A stretch of 64,000 nucleotides of DNA from Actinoallomurus bryophytorum (GTDB taxonomy: Bacteria; Actinomycetota; Actinomycetes; Streptosporangiales; Streptosporangiaceae), in NCBI RefSeq assembly GCF_006716425.1, contig NZ_VFOZ01000002.1, positions 806,001-870,000 of the forward strand. Direction: 5' to 3'. Under the pieces are notes generated by a model that did no database searches, had not been told where the DNA came from, and worked only from the letters and a program-made list of their open reading frames with translations. The stretch's first letter is position 1, and every line of letters starts with the position of its first letter. The position numbers and the translations under genes were made by a program. Below, piece by piece: positions 36,319 to 44,828 of this stretch.

Positions 36319-37206
36319 ATGGAGACCGAGGGTACCTGGCGACGGCTCAGGGCCGGCATGCCTCTGGCCGCGCTCACGCTGATCGCCGCGGCGTGCACGT
36401 CATCGACGGTCGGCACCCGTGGGGCCGCGAGAGAGTCCGCGTCGCCCACCCTCGACACCCGGCCGTTCCCCTGTCCATCGCCGGGCCGGTCCAAGCCCAC
36501 GGTCGTCCTGGTCCACGGCGCCTGGGCCGACACGTCGAGCTGGAACGGTGAGGTGGACTCACTGCGGCGAGCGGGTTATACCGCCCGGGCCATCGCGAAC
36601 CCGCTCCGGAACCTGACCGCCGACGCCGCGTCCGTCGCGGACTTCCTGGGGACGATTCCCGGCCCCATCGTGCTGGTCGGACATTCGTACGGAGGATCGG
36701 TCATAACCAACGCCGCCGCGACGAATCCGCGCGTCAAGGCGCTCGTCTACGTCGACGCCGCGGCGCCCGATGTCGGGGAGACCACCGGTCAGCTCAGCGG
36801 TTCCGGTTCCGCGCTCACCAAGGATCCCGGCTCTCTCTACGACAAGGTGCCCTCTCCGGACGCGCCACGGGGAGTCACGGATCTGTACCTCAAGAAGGAG
36901 GTCTTCGTCGGTTCCTTCGCCTCTGACCTGCCACGGGACACCGCCCTCCGGCTGTGGGCGACCCAGCGGGCCGCCTCGACGAGTGCCTTCACGACGCCCA
37001 CGAGAGCCGCGGCGTGGCGAAAGATCCCGTCCTGGTACCTCGTCAGCACCGGGGACCGCATCATCACCCCGGCCTCGGAGTTCTCCATGGCCCACCGGGC
37101 CCACGCGAAGATCACAGAGTTCCGTGGCGGATCCCACCTGACCTTGATCTCACACCCGGACGTCGTGACGGCGGTGATCGGCCCCGCGGTGTGCTCCGTA
37201 CGGTGA
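36319..37206 (+). CDS. alpha/beta-hydrolase lipoprotein
   Basis: 295 residues. A lipoprotein signal ends at LTLIAAAC (Cys26), so the enzyme should be anchored outside the membrane. VVLVHGAWADTSSW gives the oxyanion hole and VGHSYGGSVI holds the nucleophile Ser; the C-terminal GGSHLTLISHPD carries the His. It resembles the EstC/salicylate-esterase-like hydrolase group with short lids. ATG 36319 follows GGGGGAGAA. It starts 39 nt after mdcH and could be read through from the mdc operon, though nothing links the functions. Confidence 0.87.
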   Translation: METEGTWRRLRAGMPLAALTLIAAACTSSTVGTRGAARESASPTLDTRPFPCPSPGRSKPTVVLVHGAWADTSSWNGEVDSLRRAGYTARAIANPLRNLTADAASVADFLGTIPGPIVLVGHSYGGSVITNAAATNPRVKALVYVDAAAPDVGETTGQLSGSGSALTKDPGSLYDKVPSPDAPRGVTDLYLKKEVFVGSFASDLPRDTALRLWATQRAASTSAFTTPTRAAAWRKIPSWYLVSTGDRIITPASEFSMAHRAHAKITEFRGGSHLTLISHPDVVTAVIGPAVCSVR

Positions 37207-37431
37207 CGTCGGTCGTGCGGCTACGCGCGAACCAGCGGCAGATCCGTGCCAAGATCCGGCACTACGGCGACAAGCTCCAGTCCGGCTGTCAGGGCGCCGC
37301 ATGTTCCCGGGACGTAAATCGACGACCGCGCCTTTCTCGGCCTATTCCTACGGTGATCCGAGAAGGCTTCGGGTGCGGACAGAAAAGGTACATGGCGGCG
37401 GGCGATGGTGCGGAGCGCCGCCACGTATCTG

Positions 37432-37773
37432 TCAGTTGAAGTGGATTTCCTTGAACACCACTCCAGCGGGACTGAAATACTTTTCCTGGTAGTTGCTGAA
37501 ACGCACGTGCCTGCCGTCACTCGCCCGGACGAGGTACCCGCTGTTGTTCCCCGCCCGAATGAGGTCGACGGCGAAGCCCATGCCGTATGTGACGTCGTGG
37601 CCCTCGAGGCACTCGCTCATGGGCGCCCCGCCGTTGGTGCTCGAGGCGTGCAGGACGAAAAACGTGTCGGGAGTGCACTCGACGTCCGCACGCGCCGGGG
37701 ACGCGACAATTCCCGTCGACAGGGCGGCGATACCCGCCGCGGCAAGTCCGGCCGCGACCATTCGTTTGAACAT
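37432..37773 (-). CDS. small secreted protein
   Basis: 113 residues, about 84 after cleavage of a clear Sec signal peptide (basic MFKR, hydrophobic core, cut after SPARA near residue 29). The mature part has two cysteines that may form a disulphide, and segments FAVDLIRAGNNSGYLVRAS and FSNYQEKYFSPAG that look like beta strands of a small beta-sandwich, somewhat crystallin-like. The function is unknown. Its promoter should lie in the AT-richer 37780-37860. A second small secreted protein is at 39089-39427. Confidence 0.75.
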   Translation of the reverse strand: MFKRMVAAGLAAAGIAALSTGIVASPARADVECTPDTFFVLHASSTNGGAPMSECLEGHDVTYGMGFAVDLIRAGNNSGYLVRASDGRHVRFSNYQEKYFSPAGVVFKEIHFN

Positions 37774-37894
37774 TGGGCTCCTTCCAAAGCCTCCGTAGCC
37801 TTCAGGTAATAGGACGTGGGCATCCGCAGAAGGGTTTACGCCGAATGACTCATTGATTTCCGCGCCGGCGTGAAAGCGATCGGGGTCACCCCGT

Positions 37895-37960
37895 GGCCTG
37901 CCGGGTGACGCCGGCAGGCCGGGCGCGGTGATGGTGCTGGGAGCGGCACCATCACCGCGC
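37895..37960. terminator. two back-to-back terminator hairpins
   Basis: GGCCTGCCGG (37895-37904) pairs with CCGGCAGGCC (37911-37920) around six bases. Next to it a 15-bp perfect arm, GCGCGGTGATGGTGC (37923-37937), pairs with 37946-37960 around eight bases. They lie just past the end of the reductase gene on the minus strand and insulate the secreted-protein gene downstream. Confidence 0.75.
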
Positions 37961-38004
37961 TCCTCCGCGTCACGCCGGACGGGGGCGGAGCGGACCGGCG
38001 GAGC

Positions 38005-39012
38005 TCAGAATCCGGTTGCGACGATCTTGCCGATCGTGTGGCCGCTTTCGACCAGTTCGTGTGCGTGGCGCAGGGTGGCCGCGTTGATCGGGCCGAGTTC
38101 GGTGGTGAGCGTCGTACGGATGGTGCCGGCGTCGATGAGTTCGGTGACCCGTTCGAGCAGGTCGTGGTGGGCGATCATGTCGTCGGTCTCGTACAGCGGG
38201 CGGGTGAACATCAGTTCCCAGTGGAAGCTGATGCTCTTGGCCTTGAGGGGGACGAGCTCCAGTCCCTCGGGTTCGTCGATGGCCGTGATCTCACCGCCGG
38301 GCCGGAGCACCTCGGCGAAGGCCTCGATCATGCCGGCCGTGTTGGGGGAGAGCACGTAGTGCACGCCGTCCGGCACGGTGGCGCGGACGCCCGCCACGAG
38401 GTCATGGTGGTCGATGACATGGTGCGCGCCGAGGTCGAGCGCCCACTGCCGTGACTCGGGCCGGGACGCCGTGCCCACGACGGTGAGCCCGGTCAGTGCG
38501 CGGGCCAGCTGGACCACCATGGAGCCGACACCGCCGGCGGCGGCGAGGACGAGCAGGGTGCCGGTGGAGTCGGCGCCGAGGCGGAACCGGTCGAACAACG
38601 TCTCCCACGCGGTGATGGTGGTCAGGGGAAGCGCGGCGGCCTCGGCGAAGCCGAGGGTGCGTGGCTTGTGGCCGGCGATGCGCTCGTCGACGGCATGGAA
38701 CTGCGCGTTGGTCCCGGGACGGGTGATCGAGCCCGCGTAGTACACCTCGTCGCCGACGGCGAAGAGCGTGACGTCACTGCCGACCGCGGTGACGACGCCC
38801 GCCGCGTCGTAGCCGAGCACCTTGGGCTGTCCACCGGGGTCGTTGCCCTGGCGCACCTTCGTATCGACGGGGTTGACCGACACGGCCTCGACTCGTACGA
38901 GGAGGTCACGCGGCCCGGGCGTGGGGACGGGCAGCTCGACGTCCTCGAGACTCGCCGGGTCGGATATGGGAAGTGACCTGCGGTAAGCCACCGCGCGCAT
39001 CGTTTCGCTCAT
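38005..39012 (-). CDS. zinc-type alcohol dehydrogenase-like / quinone oxidoreductase family protein
   Basis: 335 residues of the MDR superfamily. The N-terminal GroES-like domain (SVNPVDTKVRQG, VLGYDAAGVVTAVG) and the Rossmann domain with LVLAAAGGVGSMVVQLAR indicate NADPH binding. The structural and catalytic zinc cysteines are missing, as in quinone-oxidoreductase-type and ZADH1-like members. It probably reduces quinones or enones. It is monocistronic on the minus strand and ends at strong hairpins. Confidence 0.9.
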   Translation of the reverse strand: MSETMRAVAYRRSLPISDPASLEDVELPVPTPGPRDLLVRVEAVSVNPVDTKVRQGNDPGGQPKVLGYDAAGVVTAVGSDVTLFAVGDEVYYAGSITRPGTNAQFHAVDERIAGHKPRTLGFAEAAALPLTTITAWETLFDRFRLGADSTGTLLVLAAAGGVGSMVVQLARALTGLTVVGTASRPESRQWALDLGAHHVIDHHDLVAGVRATVPDGVHYVLSPNTAGMIEAFAEVLRPGGEITAIDEPEGLELVPLKAKSISFHWELMFTRPLYETDDMIAHHDLLERVTELIDAGTIRTTLTTELGPINAATLRHAHELVESGHTIGKIVATGF

Positions 39013-39088
39013 GCGGATTACGCTATATGTCCTCCGTCGTGCCGTTGCATTATGTTCGACCGGGCCGTGTGTCAGCTCGGGGCAGGGA

Positions 39089-39427
39089 TCAGAACTGCAC
39101 GTTGACGGTCAGCTGGGAGTCGCTGAACCATCGCTCGTAGACGGCCAGCCACTGTCCGTTGACCAGCCGATATCCCACGGCTTCCTCGCTGTCCAGGCCG
39201 CTGAGCGTAACGGGGCCCCAGCATCCGCCCGACGACACGACGGTCGACGACCACCATCCCCGCTGCGGGAACGCGACGTACTCGTCGGCCGGGCTGGGGA
39301 TGTTCCCGGTGGTGTTGCAGAACGTGAACTGCGCGCCGGCCTCCGCCTGCGCCGCCGTGGGGACCAGAGCGGATGCGAACAGCCCCGCCGCGGTCAGGCC
39401 CAGCAGAGCCTTTCTGCGAACTGCCAT
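39089..39427 (-). CDS. small secreted protein with two cysteines
   Basis: 112 residues. A signal peptide (MAVRRKALLGLTAAGLFASA, cut after AAQA near 28) is followed by a mature part of about 84 residues with two Cys (FCNTTGN and GGCWGPV) and several aromatic residues, likely one disulphide and a beta-rich fold. It is not recognised. It lies 76 nt upstream of the reductase start on the same strand, and it is similar in size and design to 37432-37773. Confidence 0.75.
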   Translation of the reverse strand: MAVRRKALLGLTAAGLFASALVPTAAQAEAGAQFTFCNTTGNIPSPADEYVAFPQRGWWSSTVVSSGGCWGPVTLSGLDSEEAVGYRLVNGQWLAVYERWFSDSQLTVNVQF

Positions 39428-39509
39428 GGTGAGGTCTCCTTCTAGTTGCAGACAACGGTCCCTGTCTCCAGTCGGCCAATGACGCATACGAAGGGAATCC
39501 CGGAAGGGT

Positions 39510-40805
39510 TCAGCGCGGATCCTTGTGAGTGCGGGACCAGGCGGCACCGCCGTTCGTGGGGCCGGTGGGAATCTCGGCGATCAGTGAGGTCCCCCGCCCG
39601 GGAGGACCGAGAATGCGCAGGGTGCCGCCGAGTGCTTCGACCCGGTCGGCCAGGTCGAGCAGCTCCGATCTTCCGGCGACGTCGGCTCCGCCGACCCCGT
39701 CGTCGCTGATCGACAGTCGGATGCTCGTGTCGTCGGACACCAGGTCAACGCGCACCGCAGTGGCATGGGTGTGCTCGGCGGCGTGCGTCAGTGCCGCGGA
39801 GACGAGGAAGATGACGGTCAGGACGTGCGCCTCGGGCAGCCGCCGGCCGGCCGACACGCTGAGCTCGACCGGTACGGGTGAGCGGCGTACGAGAGTGGCG
39901 AGAGCGGGCTCGATCCGCCGGCCGACCAGGGTCGCGGGGTACACCCTGCGGGCGATCTCCAGCAGGTCGTCCATGACCGCCTGCACATCGCGGGCGCTGT
40001 TCACGAGACGCCCCTGGAAGTCGCTCGGCCCGTCCAAGGGCGTGGCCGTCAGGCCCTGGATCTCCAGAAGGATCGAGACCAGGCGTTGCTGTGTCCCTTC
40101 GAGGTCGCGTTCGAGGAGGTAACGCGCCTGGTCCGTCGCGGCGACGATCCTGGCTCGCGCGGCCGTGAGCTCCATGTGGGTCTCTTGGCTCGCGATCACG
40201 GCGACGGCCACGTCCGCGAAACCGCGCATCCGCTCCGTGGTGTCATCGAGGAACCACTCGGCCGTGTTCGAGGCGGCGATCGCCACCCCCCACAGCTTCC
40301 GGCCGACGATCAGGGGGTACCCGGCCGACGAGACCACCCCGTGCTTCCGCAGCTTCGTGGAGAGTTCGCCCGTGCCGCCGAGACAGTCGATCCTGCCGGG
40401 GGCCCGGGTACGGTAGACGGCTTCGGAGACGGTTCTTCCCTCGAGCCGCCATCGAGACCCTCGGGGCACGGCGTGCTCGTGGTTCCAGCCGCTGACGATC
40501 GTTATGAAGCCGTCCGCCTCGTACCGGGCCACCACGGCGTGCCCGGCGCCCAGGACCTGCGTCATCTCCCGCGCGATCCCGGCCAGGCTGTCCTGCAGCG
40601 GGAGGGTCTTCGCGGCCAGAGCGGCGAGGTTCCGGAACGCCGCGAGTTCCTCCACGACGAGAGGATCGGGTGGCGGGAGCGCGGTAGAGCCGGCGGCGAC
40701 TCGGCGCGTCACCATCACGCGCACCGTGGGCAGGCACGCCAGGAGACCCCCTGACCACGGAACGGCACGTCGTATCGCACGGATCACTTCCCGCAGGAAG
40801 TTCAC
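39510..40805 (-). CDS. degenerate GAF histidine-kinase homologue (no phospho-acceptor His)
   Basis: 431 residues from GTG 40805; the start is uncertain and ATG 40715 is possible. The layout is that of the kinase at 2061-3284: GAF domain (about 60-205), dimerisation region, HATPase domain. However the H-box reads LERDLEGTQQR where the relative has FERDLHDGAQQR, so the acceptor His is gone. The N-box reads AALTHAAEHTHA, with His341 replacing the essential Asn. The SDDGVGGAD box remains. It cannot be a normal kinase; it may be a ligand-binding pseudokinase or a dimer partner. It diverges from a large LuxR regulator. Confidence 0.78.
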   Translation of the reverse strand: MNFLREVIRAIRRAVPWSGGLLACLPTVRVMVTRRVAAGSTALPPPDPLVVEELAAFRNLAALAAKTLPLQDSLAGIAREMTQVLGAGHAVVARYEADGFITIVSGWNHEHAVPRGSRWRLEGRTVSEAVYRTRAPGRIDCLGGTGELSTKLRKHGVVSSAGYPLIVGRKLWGVAIAASNTAEWFLDDTTERMRGFADVAVAVIASQETHMELTAARARIVAATDQARYLLERDLEGTQQRLVSILLEIQGLTATPLDGPSDFQGRLVNSARDVQAVMDDLLEIARRVYPATLVGRRIEPALATLVRRSPVPVELSVSAGRRLPEAHVLTVIFLVSAALTHAAEHTHATAVRVDLVSDDTSIRLSISDDGVGGADVAGRSELLDLADRVEALGGTLRILGPPGRGTSLIAEIPTGPTNGGAAWSRTHKDPR

Positions 40806-41111
40806 GGCCCACCGGACCAGGCAGAACAGTCGGCGAGAGCCGGCCCGTCCCGCCACGGACGAGCCGTCGCGCGGCAGGTGCGTGCCGCCGGCCGGGAACA
40901 AGCGTCCACAGATCCCCCCTGGACGTGAGTCGACCGGTGTCGACCCGGTTGGTCGATAGGTTGGTCTGGGGGGCGACCGCGGCGTATCCCCCACCTGGCA
41001 GAGTTCCACGGCCGGTACGGCGAGCCACGGGACGCCGGCGCGGGGCCCGGATGCCGACCGAGACCGGGGTCTTTGCCCAGGTCAGCGCTGACTCGGTATG
41101 TTGGCTGGGTG

Positions 41112-43976
41112 GTGCGTATCCGACATACCTCCGTCGGGTCGATACCGGACTCGCGGGATGCGGCCGGCGATGATGTCGCGGGCCACTCGCGGTACGGCTG
41201 GCGTGGCAGGGACCGTGAGTGGGAGATGGTCGCGCGCCTGTTGCGGGCGGCCCGCGGTGGCCGTGGCGGGGTGCTGCTGTTCGAGGGCGAGCCGGGGATC
41301 GGCAAGACCCGGCTGCTGGAGGAGGCGGCCGACTCCGCGGCGTCACAGAAGTTCCAGCTCGCCCGTGGCGCGGCGGAGAAGCTGAGCCGCGTGGTGGCGC
41401 TGGGGCCACTGATCCTCGCACTTGGAGAGTCCACCCAGACGTTGCTGGCAGTCCCGCAGCTCGCCGGCGGCATGGATGCGCGGCTGCGGCTGCTGGACGC
41501 GGTGCAGGCACGCTTGGAAGAACGGGCCGCGCGCGGACCGCTCCTGATCGCCCTGGACGACCTGCAGTGGGCGGATCCCACAACCCTGCTGGCCCTGAGC
41601 ACCCTCGTCCCCGAGCTGTCCTCCTATCCGCTGGTGTGGATACTGTCGCGGACGGCCGGACGCCGGGATTCGGGCGTGGCACGGTTGTACGACGTTCTCG
41701 AACGCGATGGTGCGACACGAGTGACGATGGGCGCGCTGGCCCGGCCGGCCGTCGCGGAGATCGCGGCCGACGTTCTTGGCGTCGCGCCGAGCCCCGAGCT
41801 GCTCGCGCTGGTGGCGGGGGCCGGAGGCAACCCGTTTCTGCTGGTGGAGCTGCTCACCGCGCTCCGCGACGAGCACGCCGTACAGACGATCGAGGGCCGG
41901 GCCGTTCCGATCTCCTCCCGGCTGCCACATCGGATCAGGGAGATCGCCACCAGGCGGTTGCGCGGGCTGTCGCCCCGTGCTTGTCACCTCCTGCAGGTGG
42001 CGGCGGTCCTGGGCTGTTGTTTCGAGGCCGACGACGTCGCGGAGATGTTCGGCGAGCCGCTGGCTCGGCTGCTGCCTGCACTTGACGAGGCGGAGGCCGC
42101 CGGTGTCGTGGTCCGCGGTCCCGACCTACTGAGCTTCCGGCACGACCTGTCGTGGATGGCGGTGACGGAGACGATCGCGCCCACGGTGCGGCGGGCCTTG
42201 CACCGTCAGGCCGGCCAGATGATGCTCGAACGCGGCAGTTCGGTCGCCGCCGCCGCGCACCTCGTGGAAGGCGCCCGCCCGGGCGACGCGGCCGCCCTGG
42301 CGGGTCTTGACCGGGCCGTACGGGAGGTGCTGCCGACCTCCCCGGAGACCGCGGCCGAACTGGCCGTACGTGCGGTCGAGCTCACCGTCCCCGGCGACGA
42401 GGCCGTGTTCGACCGCGTACTGAGAGCCGTCCGCGCCCTGACGACCGCCGGGCGGCTGAGCGAGGCGGTACGGCTGGCCCGTCCCGCGCTGCGCGCCGCC
42501 ACCACACCTCGTGGCCGTTGTGCGCAACTGCGCTACGAACTGGCGTACGCGCTGCTGCAGGCCGGTCATGTGGCCGAGGCGGTGGCCGAAGCCGAGACGG
42601 CGATCGACCAAGGTGACCTTCCTGACGAACTGCGCGGTCTCCTCGAACAGGTGCTGTCCCACGGACCGCTGGGAAGCAGGGCACGCCCCCGTGCCCGTCA
42701 GCGTGCCGAGGCGGTCCTGGCCTCTTCACGGCAGCACAGCAGACCATCGCTGATCGCGGCCCACCTGGTACTCACGGACGTCGCGTGGAGCGAAGGACGG
42801 GCGGCCGACGGCCTCGGCCACAGCCACGAAGCCGCACGCATCGCCTCCAGCGAGCCGATCCGGTACATCCGTCCGCACGTCCTGTACGCCTGCACGCTCA
42901 TGGACATGCGGCGGCTCACGGAGGCGGAGACCGCCCTGCGGATCGCCACCGACCAGATCACCGCCCTGGGCACCACGGCCCATGCCGCCATCCCCACCCT
43001 GCTACGCGCCCGGCTGCGCCTCATCGAGGGCCGTCTCGACGATGCCGCCACCGAGGCACGGGCCGGACTCGCCACAGCGGACAAGCTGGGCGCGCATCTG
43101 TACGACGTGTTCGGCACCACCGTGCTCGCCACCGTCGCGCTACGCCGCGGCGACCTGACGGCCGCCGACACCTACGCCGACCTCAGCAGGTCGCATCATG
43201 TGCCGGGCCTGGACCCGATGTCCGCCTGGTGGTGGACCAACTGGTGCCCGACGCTGGTCGCCGAGGCACAGGGCGGCCCCGAGCGTACGGTCGACCTCCT
43301 CCAAGCCCCCTACACCGACCCGGGGGAGCGGCGCCTGCTGTTCATGATCGAGGCCGACGCCGCGGCCTGGCTGACACGAATCGCCCTCGCCCTGGGAGAC
43401 CGTGCCCGCGCGAACGCCGTCACCGCCACGGCCGAACGTCTCGCGCGCGACGCCCCCGACTTCCCCACCCTCGGCGCCTCAGCCGCACACGCACACGGAC
43501 TCCTCCACCACGACACCGCGGCGCTCGCCCACGCCGCCACCGCCCACCTGACCTCCTGGAGCCGCGCCTCCGCCGCCGAGGACCTCGGCGTCATGTACGC
43601 CCGCGCCACCGGCGCGACCGACCGGGAGACGGCGATCCACCACCTCGACCAGGCACGCGACGCCTACCAGCAGGCCGGCGCACAGCGGGACGTGGCACGC
43701 GTACGCGCCCGGCTACGGCGGCTCGGCGTACGGCGCCGTCACTGGACCCAGAGCAAACGACCGGCCTTCGGCTGGGACAGCCTCACCGACACCGAGCGCA
43801 ACGTCGCCGCCCTCGCCGCCCAGGGACTCACCAACCCCCAGATCGCCGCACGCATGTTCATCTCACGAGACACCGTGAAGTTCCACCTGAGCCAGGTCTT
43901 CCGCAAGCTGGACATCGCCTCCCGCGTCGAACTCGCCCATCGAACGGGCCCGCACGGCTTTCGACGTAACGCCTGA
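41112..43976 (+). CDS. large ATP-binding LuxR-family regulator (LAL type)
   Basis: 954 residues. The N-terminal AAA-like ATPase has Walker A GEPGIGKT (59-66) and Walker B LLIALDDLQWAD. A long helical TPR-like middle follows, and a C-terminal LuxR helix-turn-helix (about 890-945: LTDTERNVAALAAQGLTNPQ, then SRDTVKFHLSQVFRKLDIAS). This is the MalT/LAL architecture: activators that respond to a ligand bound by the helical part, often controlling secondary metabolism or sugar use. GTG 41112 is a reasonable start; the exact one is uncertain. Its 3' end overlaps the convergent membrane-protein frame. Confidence 0.9.
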   Translation: MRIRHTSVGSIPDSRDAAGDDVAGHSRYGWRGRDREWEMVARLLRAARGGRGGVLLFEGEPGIGKTRLLEEAADSAASQKFQLARGAAEKLSRVVALGPLILALGESTQTLLAVPQLAGGMDARLRLLDAVQARLEERAARGPLLIALDDLQWADPTTLLALSTLVPELSSYPLVWILSRTAGRRDSGVARLYDVLERDGATRVTMGALARPAVAEIAADVLGVAPSPELLALVAGAGGNPFLLVELLTALRDEHAVQTIEGRAVPISSRLPHRIREIATRRLRGLSPRACHLLQVAAVLGCCFEADDVAEMFGEPLARLLPALDEAEAAGVVVRGPDLLSFRHDLSWMAVTETIAPTVRRALHRQAGQMMLERGSSVAAAAHLVEGARPGDAAALAGLDRAVREVLPTSPETAAELAVRAVELTVPGDEAVFDRVLRAVRALTTAGRLSEAVRLARPALRAATTPRGRCAQLRYELAYALLQAGHVAEAVAEAETAIDQGDLPDELRGLLEQVLSHGPLGSRARPRARQRAEAVLASSRQHSRPSLIAAHLVLTDVAWSEGRAADGLGHSHEAARIASSEPIRYIRPHVLYACTLMDMRRLTEAETALRIATDQITALGTTAHAAIPTLLRARLRLIEGRLDDAATEARAGLATADKLGAHLYDVFGTTVLATVALRRGDLTAADTYADLSRSHHVPGLDPMSAWWWTNWCPTLVAEAQGGPERTVDLLQAPYTDPGERRLLFMIEADAAAWLTRIALALGDRARANAVTATAERLARDAPDFPTLGASAAHAHGLLHHDTAALAHAATAHLTSWSRASAAEDLGVMYARATGATDRETAIHHLDQARDAYQQAGAQRDVARVRARLRRLGVRRRHWTQSKRPAFGWDSLTDTERNVAALAAQGLTNPQIAARMFISRDTVKFHLSQVFRKLDIASRVELAHRTGPHGFRRNA

Positions 43977-44551
43977 TCAGGTTCGCCTGGAGGATCGTCC
44001 ACGGGGCCGGTCGCGTGCTCGGTCAGGAAGGCGGTCACCTGGCGTACGTTGACGGCGTTCTCGCCGTAGTCGACCCAGGTCGAGGGCAGCGACGGCCGGC
44101 TCGAGACCGTCACCTCACACCCCGTGCCCATCGGGCGTGCGGCGACGGTGACCCGCTGTCCCCAGCTTTGCCATGACAGGGGTACCGCGGCGGTCATCTT
44201 CCGTCCGTCCGCGTCCACACGCCGGACCTTCCACTTCCATGACCGCGCGGCCCGATCGGCCAGTCGTACGGTCTCCTCACACGACAGGGGCAGCGTGACG
44301 GTCCGCTGATGACGTACCGAACCCCAGAGCCGCGGCTCGACCCCACGACGCCGCAACCGCACGACCACCATGATCGTCAGAAGCGAGGCGAAGACCACCC
44401 CGGCGAGCACCGCGATCAACCCGTTCACCAGGTGAGGTGGCCAGCCGTCGCCGAAGGACACGGCAAGCCCCATGGCGATCGTGAAGGGCACAAAGCATTT
44501 GAGAAAGATGATCAGTGTGGCGACGCTCGCCTTGCTGGAAGCCGGCATCAT
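43739..44551 (-). CDS. membrane protein with a frame running antisense into the LuxR gene
   Basis: 270 residues. Two hydrophobic helices near the start (about 10-30 and 40-65) are followed by a soluble domain of about 120 residues (LSCEETVRLADRAARSWKWK, TVAARPMGTGCEVTVSSRP). The frame has no stop at the natural-looking end (near 43980, VDDPPGEPDQ) and continues 238 nt antisense to the LuxR gene end, adding about 79 low-confidence residues. The upstream two thirds look like a real gene; the C-terminal tail may be a read-on after loss of the original stop. Function is unknown. Confidence 0.6.
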   Translation of the reverse strand: MMPASSKASVATLIIFLKCFVPFTIAMGLAVSFGDGWPPHLVNGLIAVLAGVVFASLLTIMVVVRLRRRGVEPRLWGSVRHQRTVTLPLSCEETVRLADRAARSWKWKVRRVDADGRKMTAAVPLSWQSWGQRVTVAARPMGTGCEVTVSSRPSLPSTWVDYGENAVNVRQVTAFLTEHATGPVDDPPGEPDQALRRKPCGPVRWASSTREAMSSLRKTWLRWNFTVSREMNMRAAIWGLVSPWAARAATLRSVSVRLSQPKAGRLLWVQ

Positions 44552-44828
44552 CGGCCTGCCGGCCGGCGGACCTTACGGATTGCCATCGAAACCCCTGGGG
44601 AACGGACCCCGGGCCGACCGGGGGTCTCTGCGTACATAGGACGCCCGCCTGCGGTCCCCGGTTGCACCTCGCCCGGCTCCCATCGTGGGTGGCGCTGGAT
44701 CCGCTGTCCGGCAACGCCACACTGAACGGGATACCCATACGGGTTCGTCCTGCCTGATCCCGCCCGCCCGTTACGGTATTGGGCGATTGGCCGGATTTCG
44801 ACCGCGGCCGTACGACGGAGGTACCCAG

